From Vibrio maritimus (GTDB lineage Bacteria > Pseudomonadota > Gammaproteobacteria > Enterobacterales > Vibrionaceae), in NCBI RefSeq assembly GCF_021441885.1, contig NZ_CP090438.1, positions 434,001 to 498,000 on the forward strand: a stretch of 64,000 nt of DNA. The letters run 5' to 3'. Both the position numbers and the translations under genes were made by a program. Of the stretch, positions 1-6,928 are shown in pieces. The notes beneath the pieces were generated by a model that was not told the DNA's origin, did not search any database, and saw nothing but the letters and a program-made list of their open reading frames with translations. How positions within the stretch are numbered: position 1 is the first letter of the stretch; the number at the start of each line of letters is the position of its first letter.

Positions 1-847
1 TGAACGTGGTGTTTTCTTTTTCTAGTTTGCGACGCAGCGTGCGTGGCGTCATGTTCATTTCCTCGGCGACCGCCTCCATACTGGGCAGGCCGTATTTCAA
101 CTGAGATAACAGCTTGACGCGGATCTGGTAACTGAGCGGCGCGTCCAATTCATCATCAAGTTGCTGACTTTGAAGTGAGGCTATGTGAGTGACCAAAGAG
201 GGCTGCAAGCTAATCGCATGGTGGATCCAATCTACGGGGAAGCGCACTTGATGCTGATTGGCATCAAAACTTAGGTTGTGTGAGAACACCTCTTTGTAAA
301 GCGCTGCGTAGCTCGGGGCTGGATAGGCAAAATCGACATGAATCAAGGAGGCATCAAATCGCTCTCCCAGAAACTGTTGTAAACCCAGGTAATAGTGGCA
401 AAGCGATTCTTCGACATTGTAATGCTGCGGCGAGAGGCCATCAGAGCGATCAACAATGGTGATGTAAGCCCATTCGCTATCGTAGCCGATATGAATATCG
501 ACATAGTCTTTGGTCACAAATGAAAACTGCAAACCCGTGTCGAGCAGCTGTTTGATATTTTGGCAGTTGATCATAGCGTAGCCCCACGCCCCCATATCTT
601 GCAGCTTCAATCGCTTAGCAATACGAAGCCCTAGACCGTCAATATGGAGTTGATTCACCGTACTGCTCATCAGTTGGTGCACCTGTGAGACCTCAATCGG
701 GTGATAGTGGCCGAGATTGATGCGCACAATATTAGCCTTACGTAAAAATTGCTGGGCATCGAAGTCACTGCCGACAGATTGGCGCACGACTGCTTCCCAG
801 TGACCGATAATGGCTTGCAAAAAGTGCTGACGGTTTAAAGAGTACAC
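1..847 (-). CDS. AraC-family transcriptional regulator, C-terminus cut by window edge
   Basis: About 282 codons are visible; the 3' end lies outside the window. The N-terminal part has no recognisable motif but has the length and look of an AraC-type effector/dimerisation domain. The end of the visible part is a helix-turn-helix (MEAVAEEMNMTPRTLRRKLE), typical of the OruR/Arabinose_bd class of AraC regulators. I start it at GTG 847: an in-frame stop lies close upstream, and an AGGAC ribosome-binding site sits about 7 nt before the GTG. It is divergent from the arginase-family gene at 976. Tandem repeats that look like AraC half-sites lie between the two, one overlapping this gene's ribosome-binding site. 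Control of the neighbour plus autoregulation is therefore likely. The effector is unknown. Confidence 0.85.
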   Translation of the reverse strand, partial: MYSLNRQHFLQAIIGHWEAVVRQSVGSDFDAQQFLRKANIVRINLGHYHPIEVSQVHQLMSSTVNQLHIDGLGLRIAKRLKLQDMGAWGYAMINCQNIKQLLDTGLQFSFVTKDYVDIHIGYDSEWAYITIVDRSDGLSPQHYNVEESLCHYYLGLQQFLGERFDASLIHVDFAYPAPSYAALYKEVFSHNLSFDANQHQVRFPVDWIHHAISLQPSLVTHIASLQSQQLDDELDAPLSYQIRVKLLSQLKYGLPSMEAVAEEMNMTPRTLRRKLEKENTTF

Positions 848-853
848 AAATAA

Positions 854-883
854 TGTCCTGAAATATCATGTTGCTGTCCTGAA
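854..883. promoter_or_regulatory. Tandem 9-bp direct repeats, candidate AraC-regulator operator
   Basis: TGTCCTGAA occurs at 854-862 and again at 875-883, exactly 21 bp apart. The second copy ends 6 bp before the -35 element of the arginase-family promoter. Two same-orientation half-sites spaced two helical turns and abutting the -35 is the classical arrangement for AraC-type activators. The first copy covers the Shine-Dalgarno of the divergent regulator gene. The repeat is seen directly; binding by the neighbouring regulator is inference. Confidence 0.55.
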
Positions 884-889
884 GTGTAA

Positions 890-918
890 TTAATAACTCA
901 GGGCTTAGCCACTATAAT
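890..918 (+). promoter_or_regulatory. Sigma-70 promoter of the arginase-family gene
   Basis: TTAATA (890-895), a 17-bp spacer and a perfect TATAAT (913-918) lie 58 bp before the start codon. The weak -35 fits a promoter needing an activator. Confidence 0.6.
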
Positions 919-975
919 GAGCGTATCTTGAGAAGCAAAGCAGATTTGCTTGTCCAATAACGAGAGGAATTATCC

Positions 976-2115
976 ATGTTTAAGCCAAAACGTGTTGAAA
1001 TTGCGAAAGAAAAGCTAGACCTATACCAAGACATCTACTGGAACAAGTCAGATGCTGATTTCTACATCAACGAAGACATTGCTCCTATGCAAGCACGCAT
1101 GGCTGAGCAGGGCGTTGAAGCATTTAGCTTGCTAGGTAAGCAGCACGTTGGTGCATTTGGTGCGCCATATGTGAACAGCTTTGAAGGCGTTGATATCGCA
1201 ATGTACGGCCTAACTATGGATAAGTGCTCACCAAACGCTGGTGGCCACAAGTTCGGTCCTGCTGCTATCCGTGAAGCATCAAAAACGGGTATGGGCATGA
1301 TTCACCAAGACGGTACTATGCCGTTCGAACTGTGTAACATCATCGACTACGGAAACTGGGATGGCCTAGGTCAGTTCAACCTAGACGAAGAAATGCGTGC
1401 AGCGCAAGAAGTGGTAGATGACATGGTTGTTAACCACGGTATCACGCCATTCTTCTTCGGTGGTGACCACACAGTAGCCTACCCAGGTCCAGCGGCACTG
1501 GCGAAGGTTCACGGCCCGGTATCGCTCATCCACATCGATGGTCACTTTGACCTACTGACTCGCAAAGACTTTGACTACGAGTCATACTCAGGCAACTGGT
1601 ACTGCCGTCTAGCATCAGAAGGTGCAATGGATCCATCAACCAGCTTCAGCCTTGGTATGCGTGGCCGCTGGTGTGCATCACAGCAAGGCAAAGCGAAAGC
1701 GATTGGTGGTAACTTCTTCCTAGCAGATGAAATCTACGACCTAGGCATCGACTACATCGTTGAGCAAATCCTAGAGAAGCAAGGCGACGGCCGTCCGGTT
1801 TACCTAACGTTTGACCTAGATGGCCTAGATCTTCTAGACCACAGTGCAAACTCAAGCCCAGATCCATTTGGTGTCTCTGCGCGCATGTACTACGACATCT
1901 TCCGTAAGCTTCGTGCGACTAAGCGTATCAACCTAGTGGGCGCAGATATCGCGGAATTTGCTCCTCAGAAGAACTCTGATGAGAAAGATGCGCTACTAAC
2001 AGCAGCATTCGGTTGGGAACTACTGACATGGCTAGCTGAATGTCGCCACATCCGTGAAGGCAAGAAGAACCCAACTAACTGGCCAATGAACTTCGGTCGT
2101 AACATCGAATTCTAA
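976..2115 (+). CDS. Arginase/agmatinase-family (ureohydrolase) metalloenzyme
   Basis: A 379-aa protein of the ureohydrolase superfamily, whose members hydrolyse guanidino (arginase, agmatinase, guanidinobutyrase) or formimino groups using a di-manganese centre. The metal-binding motifs are in order: GGDHT (162-166), IDGHFD (187-192) and TFDLDGLD (278-285). They supply the expected His and Asp ligands. The second motif reads D-G-H-x-D rather than the usual D-A-H-x-D, and the strand after the third motif lacks the common D-P-x-x-A-P sequence, so the substrate cannot be assigned. It is longer than typical agmatinases (about 300 aa) because of an N-terminal extension of roughly 70 residues. GAGAGGAA precedes the ATG. 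Leucine codons are strongly biased to CTA, as in amtB, suggesting high expression. The gene is monocistronic, ends at a strong terminator, and is divergent from an AraC regulator. Confidence 0.8.
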   Translation: MFKPKRVEIAKEKLDLYQDIYWNKSDADFYINEDIAPMQARMAEQGVEAFSLLGKQHVGAFGAPYVNSFEGVDIAMYGLTMDKCSPNAGGHKFGPAAIREASKTGMGMIHQDGTMPFELCNIIDYGNWDGLGQFNLDEEMRAAQEVVDDMVVNHGITPFFFGGDHTVAYPGPAALAKVHGPVSLIHIDGHFDLLTRKDFDYESYSGNWYCRLASEGAMDPSTSFSLGMRGRWCASQQGKAKAIGGNFFLADEIYDLGIDYIVEQILEKQGDGRPVYLTFDLDGLDLLDHSANSSPDPFGVSARMYYDIFRKLRATKRINLVGADIAEFAPQKNSDEKDALLTAAFGWELLTWLAECRHIREGKKNPTNWPMNFGRNIEF

Positions 2116-2130
2116 TCTGGTTTTAGATAG

Positions 2131-2166
2131 AAAAATGCCCGCTCAATTGAGCGGGCATTTTTTTGG
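2131..2166. terminator. Rho-independent terminator, bidirectional
   Basis: AATGCCCGCTC and GAGCGGGCATT form a nearly loopless stem flanked by an A-run on the left and a T-run on the right. It can end the arginase-family gene on plus and the gntP-glxK transcript on minus. Confidence 0.9.
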
Positions 2167-2176
2167 CAAAAGAAAA

Positions 2177-3316
2177 CTATTTACTGAAGTTCATCGCCAT
2201 CGCAGCAGCGATGTTGCGAGAGGTCATCTCGACATTAAACGCCGCTTCTTTCAAAGCCGTTGGCAGATCGGTCGCGCCAAGCACCACGCTGTATGCTGCA
2301 TCAATACCGTGCTCATGGACCACTGCGCAATCTTTCGCAGTGCTACCAGCAATTGCAATCACAGGAATATCGTATTGCTTAGCGGTGCGCGCCACACCAA
2401 TTGGCGTTTTGCCATGGATAGTTTGGCTATCAATGCGGCCTTCACCAGTAATCACAAGGTCGGCATCTTTGACCACTTCGCTAAGGTTTACAGCGTCCAT
2501 TACGATCTGAATGCCCGGACGAAGCTCGGCATCGAAGAGACCTAAAAGTGCAGCGCCTAGACCACCTGCAGCGCCAGCACCAGCGGTATCCACTACATCA
2601 CGACCATTGGTCGATTTAATCACTCCTGCGTAGTGCGCCAAGTTAGTGTCTAGCGTTTCAACCATCTCAGGCGTTGCCCCTTTTTGCGGGCCGAACACAT
2701 GAGAGGCACCCTTAGAGCCACATAGTGGGTTATCGACATCGCAAGCCACTTCAAGTCTGACTTCGGCCAAGCGAGGATCTAGCTCAGAAAGGTCGATACT
2801 CGCAAGCTTACTTAGCTCACCGCCACCAAAACCCAGTGGATTGCCATCCGAGTCGAGCAGTTTAACGCCTAATGCCTGCGCCATACCGATACCGCCATCA
2901 TTCGTTGCGCTACCACCGATGCCGACGATGATGTGTTTAACGCCGCGATCCAGCGCCGCTTTTACAAGCTCGCCCGTACCAAAGGTGGTGGTCACCAGCG
3001 GGTTGCGCAGCTCTGGTTCCACCAAGTGAAGACCAGAAGCGGCCGCCATCTCGATTATAGCTGTGGAACCATCACCCATCAGACCGAAGAAGCCTTCGAC
3101 GGCTTGACCTAATGGGCCAGTAACATTGCAAGTAACAATTGAGCCGCCAGTGGCATCAACGAGCGATTGCACTGTGCCTTCGCCGCCGTCTGCCATCGGA
3201 AGTTTGATGTATTCGGCGTCGGTGAAGATTTTCTTAAATCCTGCCTCAATAGCTTCGGCAACTTCCATGGCCGTAAGACTTTCTTTGTATGAATCTGGAG
3301 CGATAATAATTTTCAT
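2177..3316 (-). CDS. glxK: Glycerate kinase (type 1, GarK/GlxK family)
   Basis: A 379-aa glycerate kinase, which phosphorylates D-glycerate with ATP (2-phosphoglycerate is the usual product of this family), feeding lower glycolysis. Family features include the N-terminus MKIIIAPDSYKES, a MADGGEGT loop near residue 41, the Gly-rich segment IIVGIGGSATNDGG, and the C-terminal ITGEGRID. Length matches the family (about 380 aa). It starts 9 nt after the stop of the GntP-type permease, so the two are one operon that takes up and phosphorylates glycerate. The upstream CdaR gene controls glycerate/glucarate genes in enterics. garK and glxK cannot be told apart from sequence alone, so the symbol is by family. 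Confidence 0.9.
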   Translation of the reverse strand: MKIIIAPDSYKESLTAMEVAEAIEAGFKKIFTDAEYIKLPMADGGEGTVQSLVDATGGSIVTCNVTGPLGQAVEGFFGLMGDGSTAIIEMAAASGLHLVEPELRNPLVTTTFGTGELVKAALDRGVKHIIVGIGGSATNDGGIGMAQALGVKLLDSDGNPLGFGGGELSKLASIDLSELDPRLAEVRLEVACDVDNPLCGSKGASHVFGPQKGATPEMVETLDTNLAHYAGVIKSTNGRDVVDTAGAGAAGGLGAALLGLFDAELRPGIQIVMDAVNLSEVVKDADLVITGEGRIDSQTIHGKTPIGVARTAKQYDIPVIAIAGSTAKDCAVVHEHGIDAAYSVVLGATDLPTALKEAAFNVEMTSRNIAAAMAMNFSK

Positions 3317-3325
3317 AATTAAACC

Positions 3326-4591
3326 TTAAACAAATAGACCGAACACACCGAAGATCATTACCGAAACGAACGCGATCATCAGACCAACCGCAGACTCGTA
3401 AGGAATGAGTTTGAGACGCTCGCGAATATCCATATGCACAGCGCCGCCAGTGGCGTGGAAGAAGCTACCGTGTGGCATGTGATCCAAAACAGTAGCACCA
3501 GAGTGAATCATGGCTGCGCCCGCTAGAGCAGGAACGCCGAGCTCAAGAATGGTTGAGCTAAATACGCTAGATGCGACCGCAGTCCCAGCTGTGGTCGATG
3601 CGGTTGCGAGTGCCATCATGGCACCGGAAATTGGAGCAAGTAGATATGATGGAAGACCAGAGGCGGTCAGCACATCAATAAGGCCATCTTTTAGGCCAGA
3701 ATTAGCAATGATGCCAGCAAGTGTGCCCGTACCAAGAAGCATCACAGCTACTGGTGCCATGCGCGATAGGCCAGACACTGCAAAGTGGTTGGTATCGGCA
3801 AAGCGTCCCATGACGACGGCACCAATCAAGCCACCCAGCGGAAGTGCGATGAGCGGGTCAACGTTGATGCCTGCAATAGGACGAAGCGCAAGTAGAGCGA
3901 TAGCAACAAGAGGTGCCACAATTGCAGCGCCAAATTTAGGTAGCCTAGAGTGGTCAACTGCAACGACTTCGCTTTCTGCGACTTTAGAGCCTTTGTTGAC
4001 CAGCTTTTTCGCAATGAAGTAAGCGAAGATCATGCCGCAGAGGCCCGGGATGACACCGGCTGCCATCACTGAGGTTAGTGGAACGTTGAACGCATCGGCC
4101 GCCGCAATGGCGTTCGGGTTTGGCGACATTACGTTACCCGCTTTACCACCGCCGACCATCGCCAGCAAGATAGCGGTCTTAGAGATGTCCGCACGGCGTG
4201 CAATCGCAAGTGCGATAGGCGAAACTGTGATAACTGCCACATCAACGAATACGCCAACGGCAGTTAGGATCATGGTGGCAATCGCCAAAGCGAGAAGCGC
4301 ACGGGTTTCGCCCACTTTCTTTACGATGGTCTCTGCAATGGATGTTGCAGCACCTGACTCGATCAATACGCCCGCCAGCACACCAGCGGCAAGGATGCGC
4401 AATACTGCTGTGACAATGCCTTGTGCACCGCCAATCATTAGCGCAACGGTATCGGTGAGAGAAACGCCGCCAACGACACCACCGACAAGCGCGCCGATGA
4501 TCATGCCGTAAGCAGGTGGAACTTTTTTAAGGATAAGGGCAATAGCAACAACCAGAGCTGCTAATGCGCCTAAGGTAGAGACTTCAATCAT
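3326..4591 (-). CDS. GntP-family permease, probable glycerate/sugar-acid transporter
   Basis: A 421-aa integral membrane protein of the GntP family (gluconate:H+ symporters and relatives), with 10-12 hydrophobic segments over its whole length. Family-like stretches include IIGALVGGVVGG near the N-terminus, the SPNPNAIAAA loop and the HSGATVLDHMPHGSFFH segment near the C-terminus. It is the first gene of a two-gene operon with glycerate kinase and lies downstream of cdaR, so the most likely substrate is D-glycerate or a related sugar acid. Gluconate is less likely because no gluconate kinase is nearby. Substrate is inferred from context only. Confidence 0.85.
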   Translation of the reverse strand: MIEVSTLGALAALVVAIALILKKVPPAYGMIIGALVGGVVGGVSLTDTVALMIGGAQGIVTAVLRILAAGVLAGVLIESGAATSIAETIVKKVGETRALLALAIATMILTAVGVFVDVAVITVSPIALAIARRADISKTAILLAMVGGGKAGNVMSPNPNAIAAADAFNVPLTSVMAAGVIPGLCGMIFAYFIAKKLVNKGSKVAESEVVAVDHSRLPKFGAAIVAPLVAIALLALRPIAGINVDPLIALPLGGLIGAVVMGRFADTNHFAVSGLSRMAPVAVMLLGTGTLAGIIANSGLKDGLIDVLTASGLPSYLLAPISGAMMALATASTTAGTAVASSVFSSTILELGVPALAGAAMIHSGATVLDHMPHGSFFHATGGAVHMDIRERLKLIPYESAVGLMIAFVSVMIFGVFGLFV

Positions 4592-4722
4592 GGTTTGGTT
4601 TCCGCAATACTAATTTTATTAATTTTTTAGTTGGGTCTTGTGACCCTTATTGAGCGGAAGAGTAGCCATTTAGGGGGAGATTTTCTTTATGCGAACTGAC
4701 GAATTTATCACTGCTGGTTATC

Positions 4723-4750
4723 GTTAATTTGTGCAAACGCACAAATTAAC
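4723..4750. repeat. Perfect inverted repeat between cdaR and the gntP-type gene
   Basis: GTTAATTTGTGC and GCACAAATTAAC are 12-bp arms around AAAC. A T-run follows only on the plus strand, where no gene leads into it. On the minus strand, the direction of cdaR, the hairpin is not followed by T. It may be a 3' processing hairpin for cdaR or an operator about 130 bp upstream of the permease gene. Confidence 0.6.
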
Positions 4751-4757
4751 GGATTTT

Positions 4758-5900
4758 TTACATACATTTTAACGCAAGGTAGAGCTGAACTTTCTCATCT
4801 AAGTTGTTGATATTTAACTTGGTTGTCTGTTCTATTTTCTCAAGTCGATACCGCAAAGTGTTACGGTGGATATGGAGGGTTTCACAAGTTTGAGCCAGAT
4901 CGCAGTTTTGCTCAAAAAAGGTGCGCAGTGTCTTTAGCATTACGCCTTTACTGTCTGCTGCAACCAGTTTTTCGATCGGAGCCTTCAGTTGAGTCGCACG
5001 CCATGGGTCATGTTTAATGCTGCTCACCAGCACTGAGAGTTTCCGGTCTTGGTAGAACAGTATGGGACCATCACTGATATGACTGCTCTCAATGGTGGCT
5101 TTGGCGGTTTCGTAAGACTTTGCTATGCCGACGAGCTCAGGGAAATAGTCTCCGATGGCCATCTGAATAGAGAAGTCACACTCTTGGTCGATACGCTTAA
5201 GTAGTTTAGCGACTCGCTTTTCTTCCTCTTTGCGATTCCATGCGTTATTGACGACCGTCACCGGTTTCAATACCACGATCTCATTCATCGATACTGAGGC
5301 TATTCCGACGATGTTATCGCGCTCAGGGTATTCCAGAAGGTGTACCAGTTTTTGCAGGTGCTCCAGTGTGACTGGCTCACCGGGCAGTGGGATCACTTTG
5401 ATCACCGTGGCCACACGAGGTTGTGCGAGATCGAGATCGAGCCGCTGAGCAATAGAGAGCAGTTGCCCCTCATTTAAACTTGATCCCTCAATGAGTTGAA
5501 GTAGTAACTCCTCGCGGTGGCGCTTATTCCATTGCACCTGCGACATTAGCGCAGCCTGTTCGACAATAAGCTCAGCCGTCATCTTTACCAGCTCACCGTA
5601 GCTTCTCACCTCTTCAGGCGTACCCGAGATCCCGACAACACCAATGACGTTGTTATCGTAGATGATGGGTAGGTTGATGCCTTTTTTAACGCCGGACAAT
5701 GTGGAGGCAACGGAATCATTGATCTCTAAGGTTCTATTATCTCGGATTGCTAGCAGTGCCCCTTCATGTGTTTGGTGTAAGCGTGAAGGGTCACTAGAGC
5801 CAATGATCACGCCATTCTCGTCCATCACGTTGATGGAGTGCTCGATGATCTTCTTGGCACGATCGACAATTTGTTTAGCAATGAGAGAGTTAAGCTGCAT
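4758..5900 (-). CDS. cdaR: CdaR-type sugar diacid/glycerate regulator
   Basis: A 380-aa transcription factor of the CdaR family. The N-terminal sugar-diacid recognition domain (about 1-135) begins with the conserved LAKQIVDRA-like segment and contains INVMDENGVIIGSSD. A GGDEF-like/PucR linker follows, then a C-terminal PucR-type helix-turn-helix with HIHRNTLRYRLEKIE (about 345-360). In enteric bacteria CdaR activates garPLRK, gudPD and garD in response to glycerate, galactarate or glucarate. Here it lies directly upstream of, and in the same direction as, the permease and glycerate kinase genes, separated by 166 bp that hold a perfect 28-bp inverted repeat. It probably activates that operon in response to glycerate. 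Confidence 0.88.
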   Translation of the reverse strand: MQLNSLIAKQIVDRAKKIIEHSINVMDENGVIIGSSDPSRLHQTHEGALLAIRDNRTLEINDSVASTLSGVKKGINLPIIYDNNVIGVVGISGTPEEVRSYGELVKMTAELIVEQAALMSQVQWNKRHREELLLQLIEGSSLNEGQLLSIAQRLDLDLAQPRVATVIKVIPLPGEPVTLEHLQKLVHLLEYPERDNIVGIASVSMNEIVVLKPVTVVNNAWNRKEEEKRVAKLLKRIDQECDFSIQMAIGDYFPELVGIAKSYETAKATIESSHISDGPILFYQDRKLSVLVSSIKHDPWRATQLKAPIEKLVAADSKGVMLKTLRTFFEQNCDLAQTCETLHIHRNTLRYRLEKIEQTTKLNINNLDEKVQLYLALKCM

Positions 5901-5993
5901 AAGGTCTGAGTCATAGAGAGCGATGTCATGAGTATACCCGATTGTCTCGTAAACTAAGGTATAATCGCCGCGAGATTACTAAGAGAAACAGTG

Positions 5994-6365
5994 ATGGAAT
6001 TCGAGTTTATTAAAAACAGTTTCACAGGTGAGTACCTAGTGAGATGCGAAATGGGCCAAGAAGTGATTGCTCGTTTGTTGCAAGAAGAGATCAGTACCAG
6101 TGACCGCACCATCATGGAAATTACCGAGTTGCTCACCCAAGCTGCCCAGTTTTCGGGCAATGAGTTTAAGTGGCAAGGCAAGGAGATTTCACTCAGCGTG
6201 GTGGACTCCGAGGTTCATGTTTACGAAAACTCCTTAGCTTTTGATAGTTTAATGGAGATGGACGAAGAGTTTTCTGTCTACGAAAGTGAGAGTCATAGCG
6301 AGTGTGGACTTGAGGATTTTCGCTCAGTTTTAGAGCAATGGGAGCGTTTTATTCATAACAGGTAA
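5994..6365 (+). CDS. yacL: YacL family protein (UPF0231)
   Basis: A 123-aa acidic, soluble protein with the N-terminus MEFEFIKNSFTGEYLVRCEMG, matching the UPF0231/YacL family of gammaproteobacteria. The function is unknown. The frame also has a GTG one codon earlier (5991), but the ATG at 5994 fits family N-termini (MEYEF-like). No signal peptide or membrane segment is seen. It is divergent from cdaR and appears to stand alone; the 205 bp after it holds the glnK control region. Confidence 0.8.
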   Translation: MEFEFIKNSFTGEYLVRCEMGQEVIARLLQEEISTSDRTIMEITELLTQAAQFSGNEFKWQGKEISLSVVDSEVHVYENSLAFDSLMEMDEEFSVYESESHSECGLEDFRSVLEQWERFIHNR

Positions 6366-6428
6366 TGACCCTTTGCCCCAAATTTGCACACTCCTAGTGC
6401 TAATAACATAAAACGCATTATTTTTGTG

Positions 6429-6459
6429 AATACCTTGCACCATTAAAGTGCAAGGTATT
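6429..6459. promoter_or_regulatory. Probable NtrC (GlnG) binding site inside a longer palindrome
   Basis: TTGCACC-N5-AGTGCAA (6435-6453) closely matches the NtrC consensus TGCACC-N5-GGTGCA. It lies within a 12-bp-arm palindrome (6429-6459). Its centre is about 70 bp upstream of the -24 element of glnK, a normal enhancer position. The hairpin is followed by TTTTC, so it may also help end yacL transcription. Confidence 0.7.
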
Positions 6460-6513
6460 TTCATTTATGTAACATGAAATAGTCAAATCCTTATATATCA
6501 ATAGGTTAAAAAG

Positions 6514-6530
6514 TTGGCACGCACCTTGAT
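6514..6530 (+). promoter_or_regulatory. Sigma-54 promoter of glnK-amtB
   Basis: TTGGCACGCACCTTGAT carries the -24 TGGCAC and -12 TTG(A) elements with correct 10-bp GG-to-TTG spacing (consensus TGGCACG-N4-TTGCW). It lies about 40 bp upstream of the glnK start and pairs with the upstream NtrC-like site. Confidence 0.75.
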
Positions 6531-6571
6531 TACTAGAATACGTAACAGGGATAAAAGGCGAAGGGGATGCC

Positions 6572-6910
6572 ATGAAACTTATTAACGCAATCATTAAACC
6601 ATTCAAACTCGATGATGTAAGAGAAGCACTTGCAGATGTTGGTATTGAAGGTATGACAGTTTCTGAGGTCAAAGGATTTGGCCGTCAGAAAGGACACACA
6701 GAATTATATCGTGGTGCTGAGTACCAAGTGGACTTTCTACCAAAAGTTAAACTTGAAATCGCGACGCACGCAGACAACGTAGACCGAGTTATTGAAGCGA
6801 TCACTAACGCTGCTCAAACCGGCAAGATTGGCGACGGAAAAATATTTGTGTACGACCTAGCCCAAGCAGTACGTATTCGTACGGGCGAAATGGACGCTGA
6901 AGCACTTTAA
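6572..6910 (+). CDS. glnK: Nitrogen regulatory protein PII (GlnK)
   Basis: A 112-aa PII trimer subunit, the normal length. The T-loop carries ELYRGAEYQVDF with Tyr51, the residue uridylylated by GlnD, and the C-terminal GKIGDGKIFVYDL (ATP/2-oxoglutarate site). GlnK binds 2-oxoglutarate and ADP/ATP and plugs the AmtB channel when nitrogen is plentiful. I call it glnK rather than glnB because amtB follows after 18 bp. Expression is probably sigma-54/NtrC dependent (sites at 6435-6453 and 6514-6530), so it should rise under nitrogen limitation. The Shine-Dalgarno is AAGGGG ahead of the ATG. Confidence 0.96.
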   Translation: MKLINAIIKPFKLDDVREALADVGIEGMTVSEVKGFGRQKGHTELYRGAEYQVDFLPKVKLEIATHADNVDRVIEAITNAAQTGKIGDGKIFVYDLAQAVRIRTGEMDAEAL

Positions 6911-6928
6911 GGGATTGGAGAATTTATT

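Noticed and set aside
2135..2545. 136-codon ORF antisense to glxK
   Set aside because: It starts inside the terminator and is a shadow of the glycerate kinase frame.
4723..4750. CRP site reading of the TTGTGC...GCACAA dyad
   Set aside because: Half-site spacing is 2 bp too short and the TGTGA/TCACA core is broken.
5948..5965. Possible yacL promoter from a TATAAT at 5960
   Set aside because: No acceptable -35 element at 16-18 bp spacing, so it was not listed.
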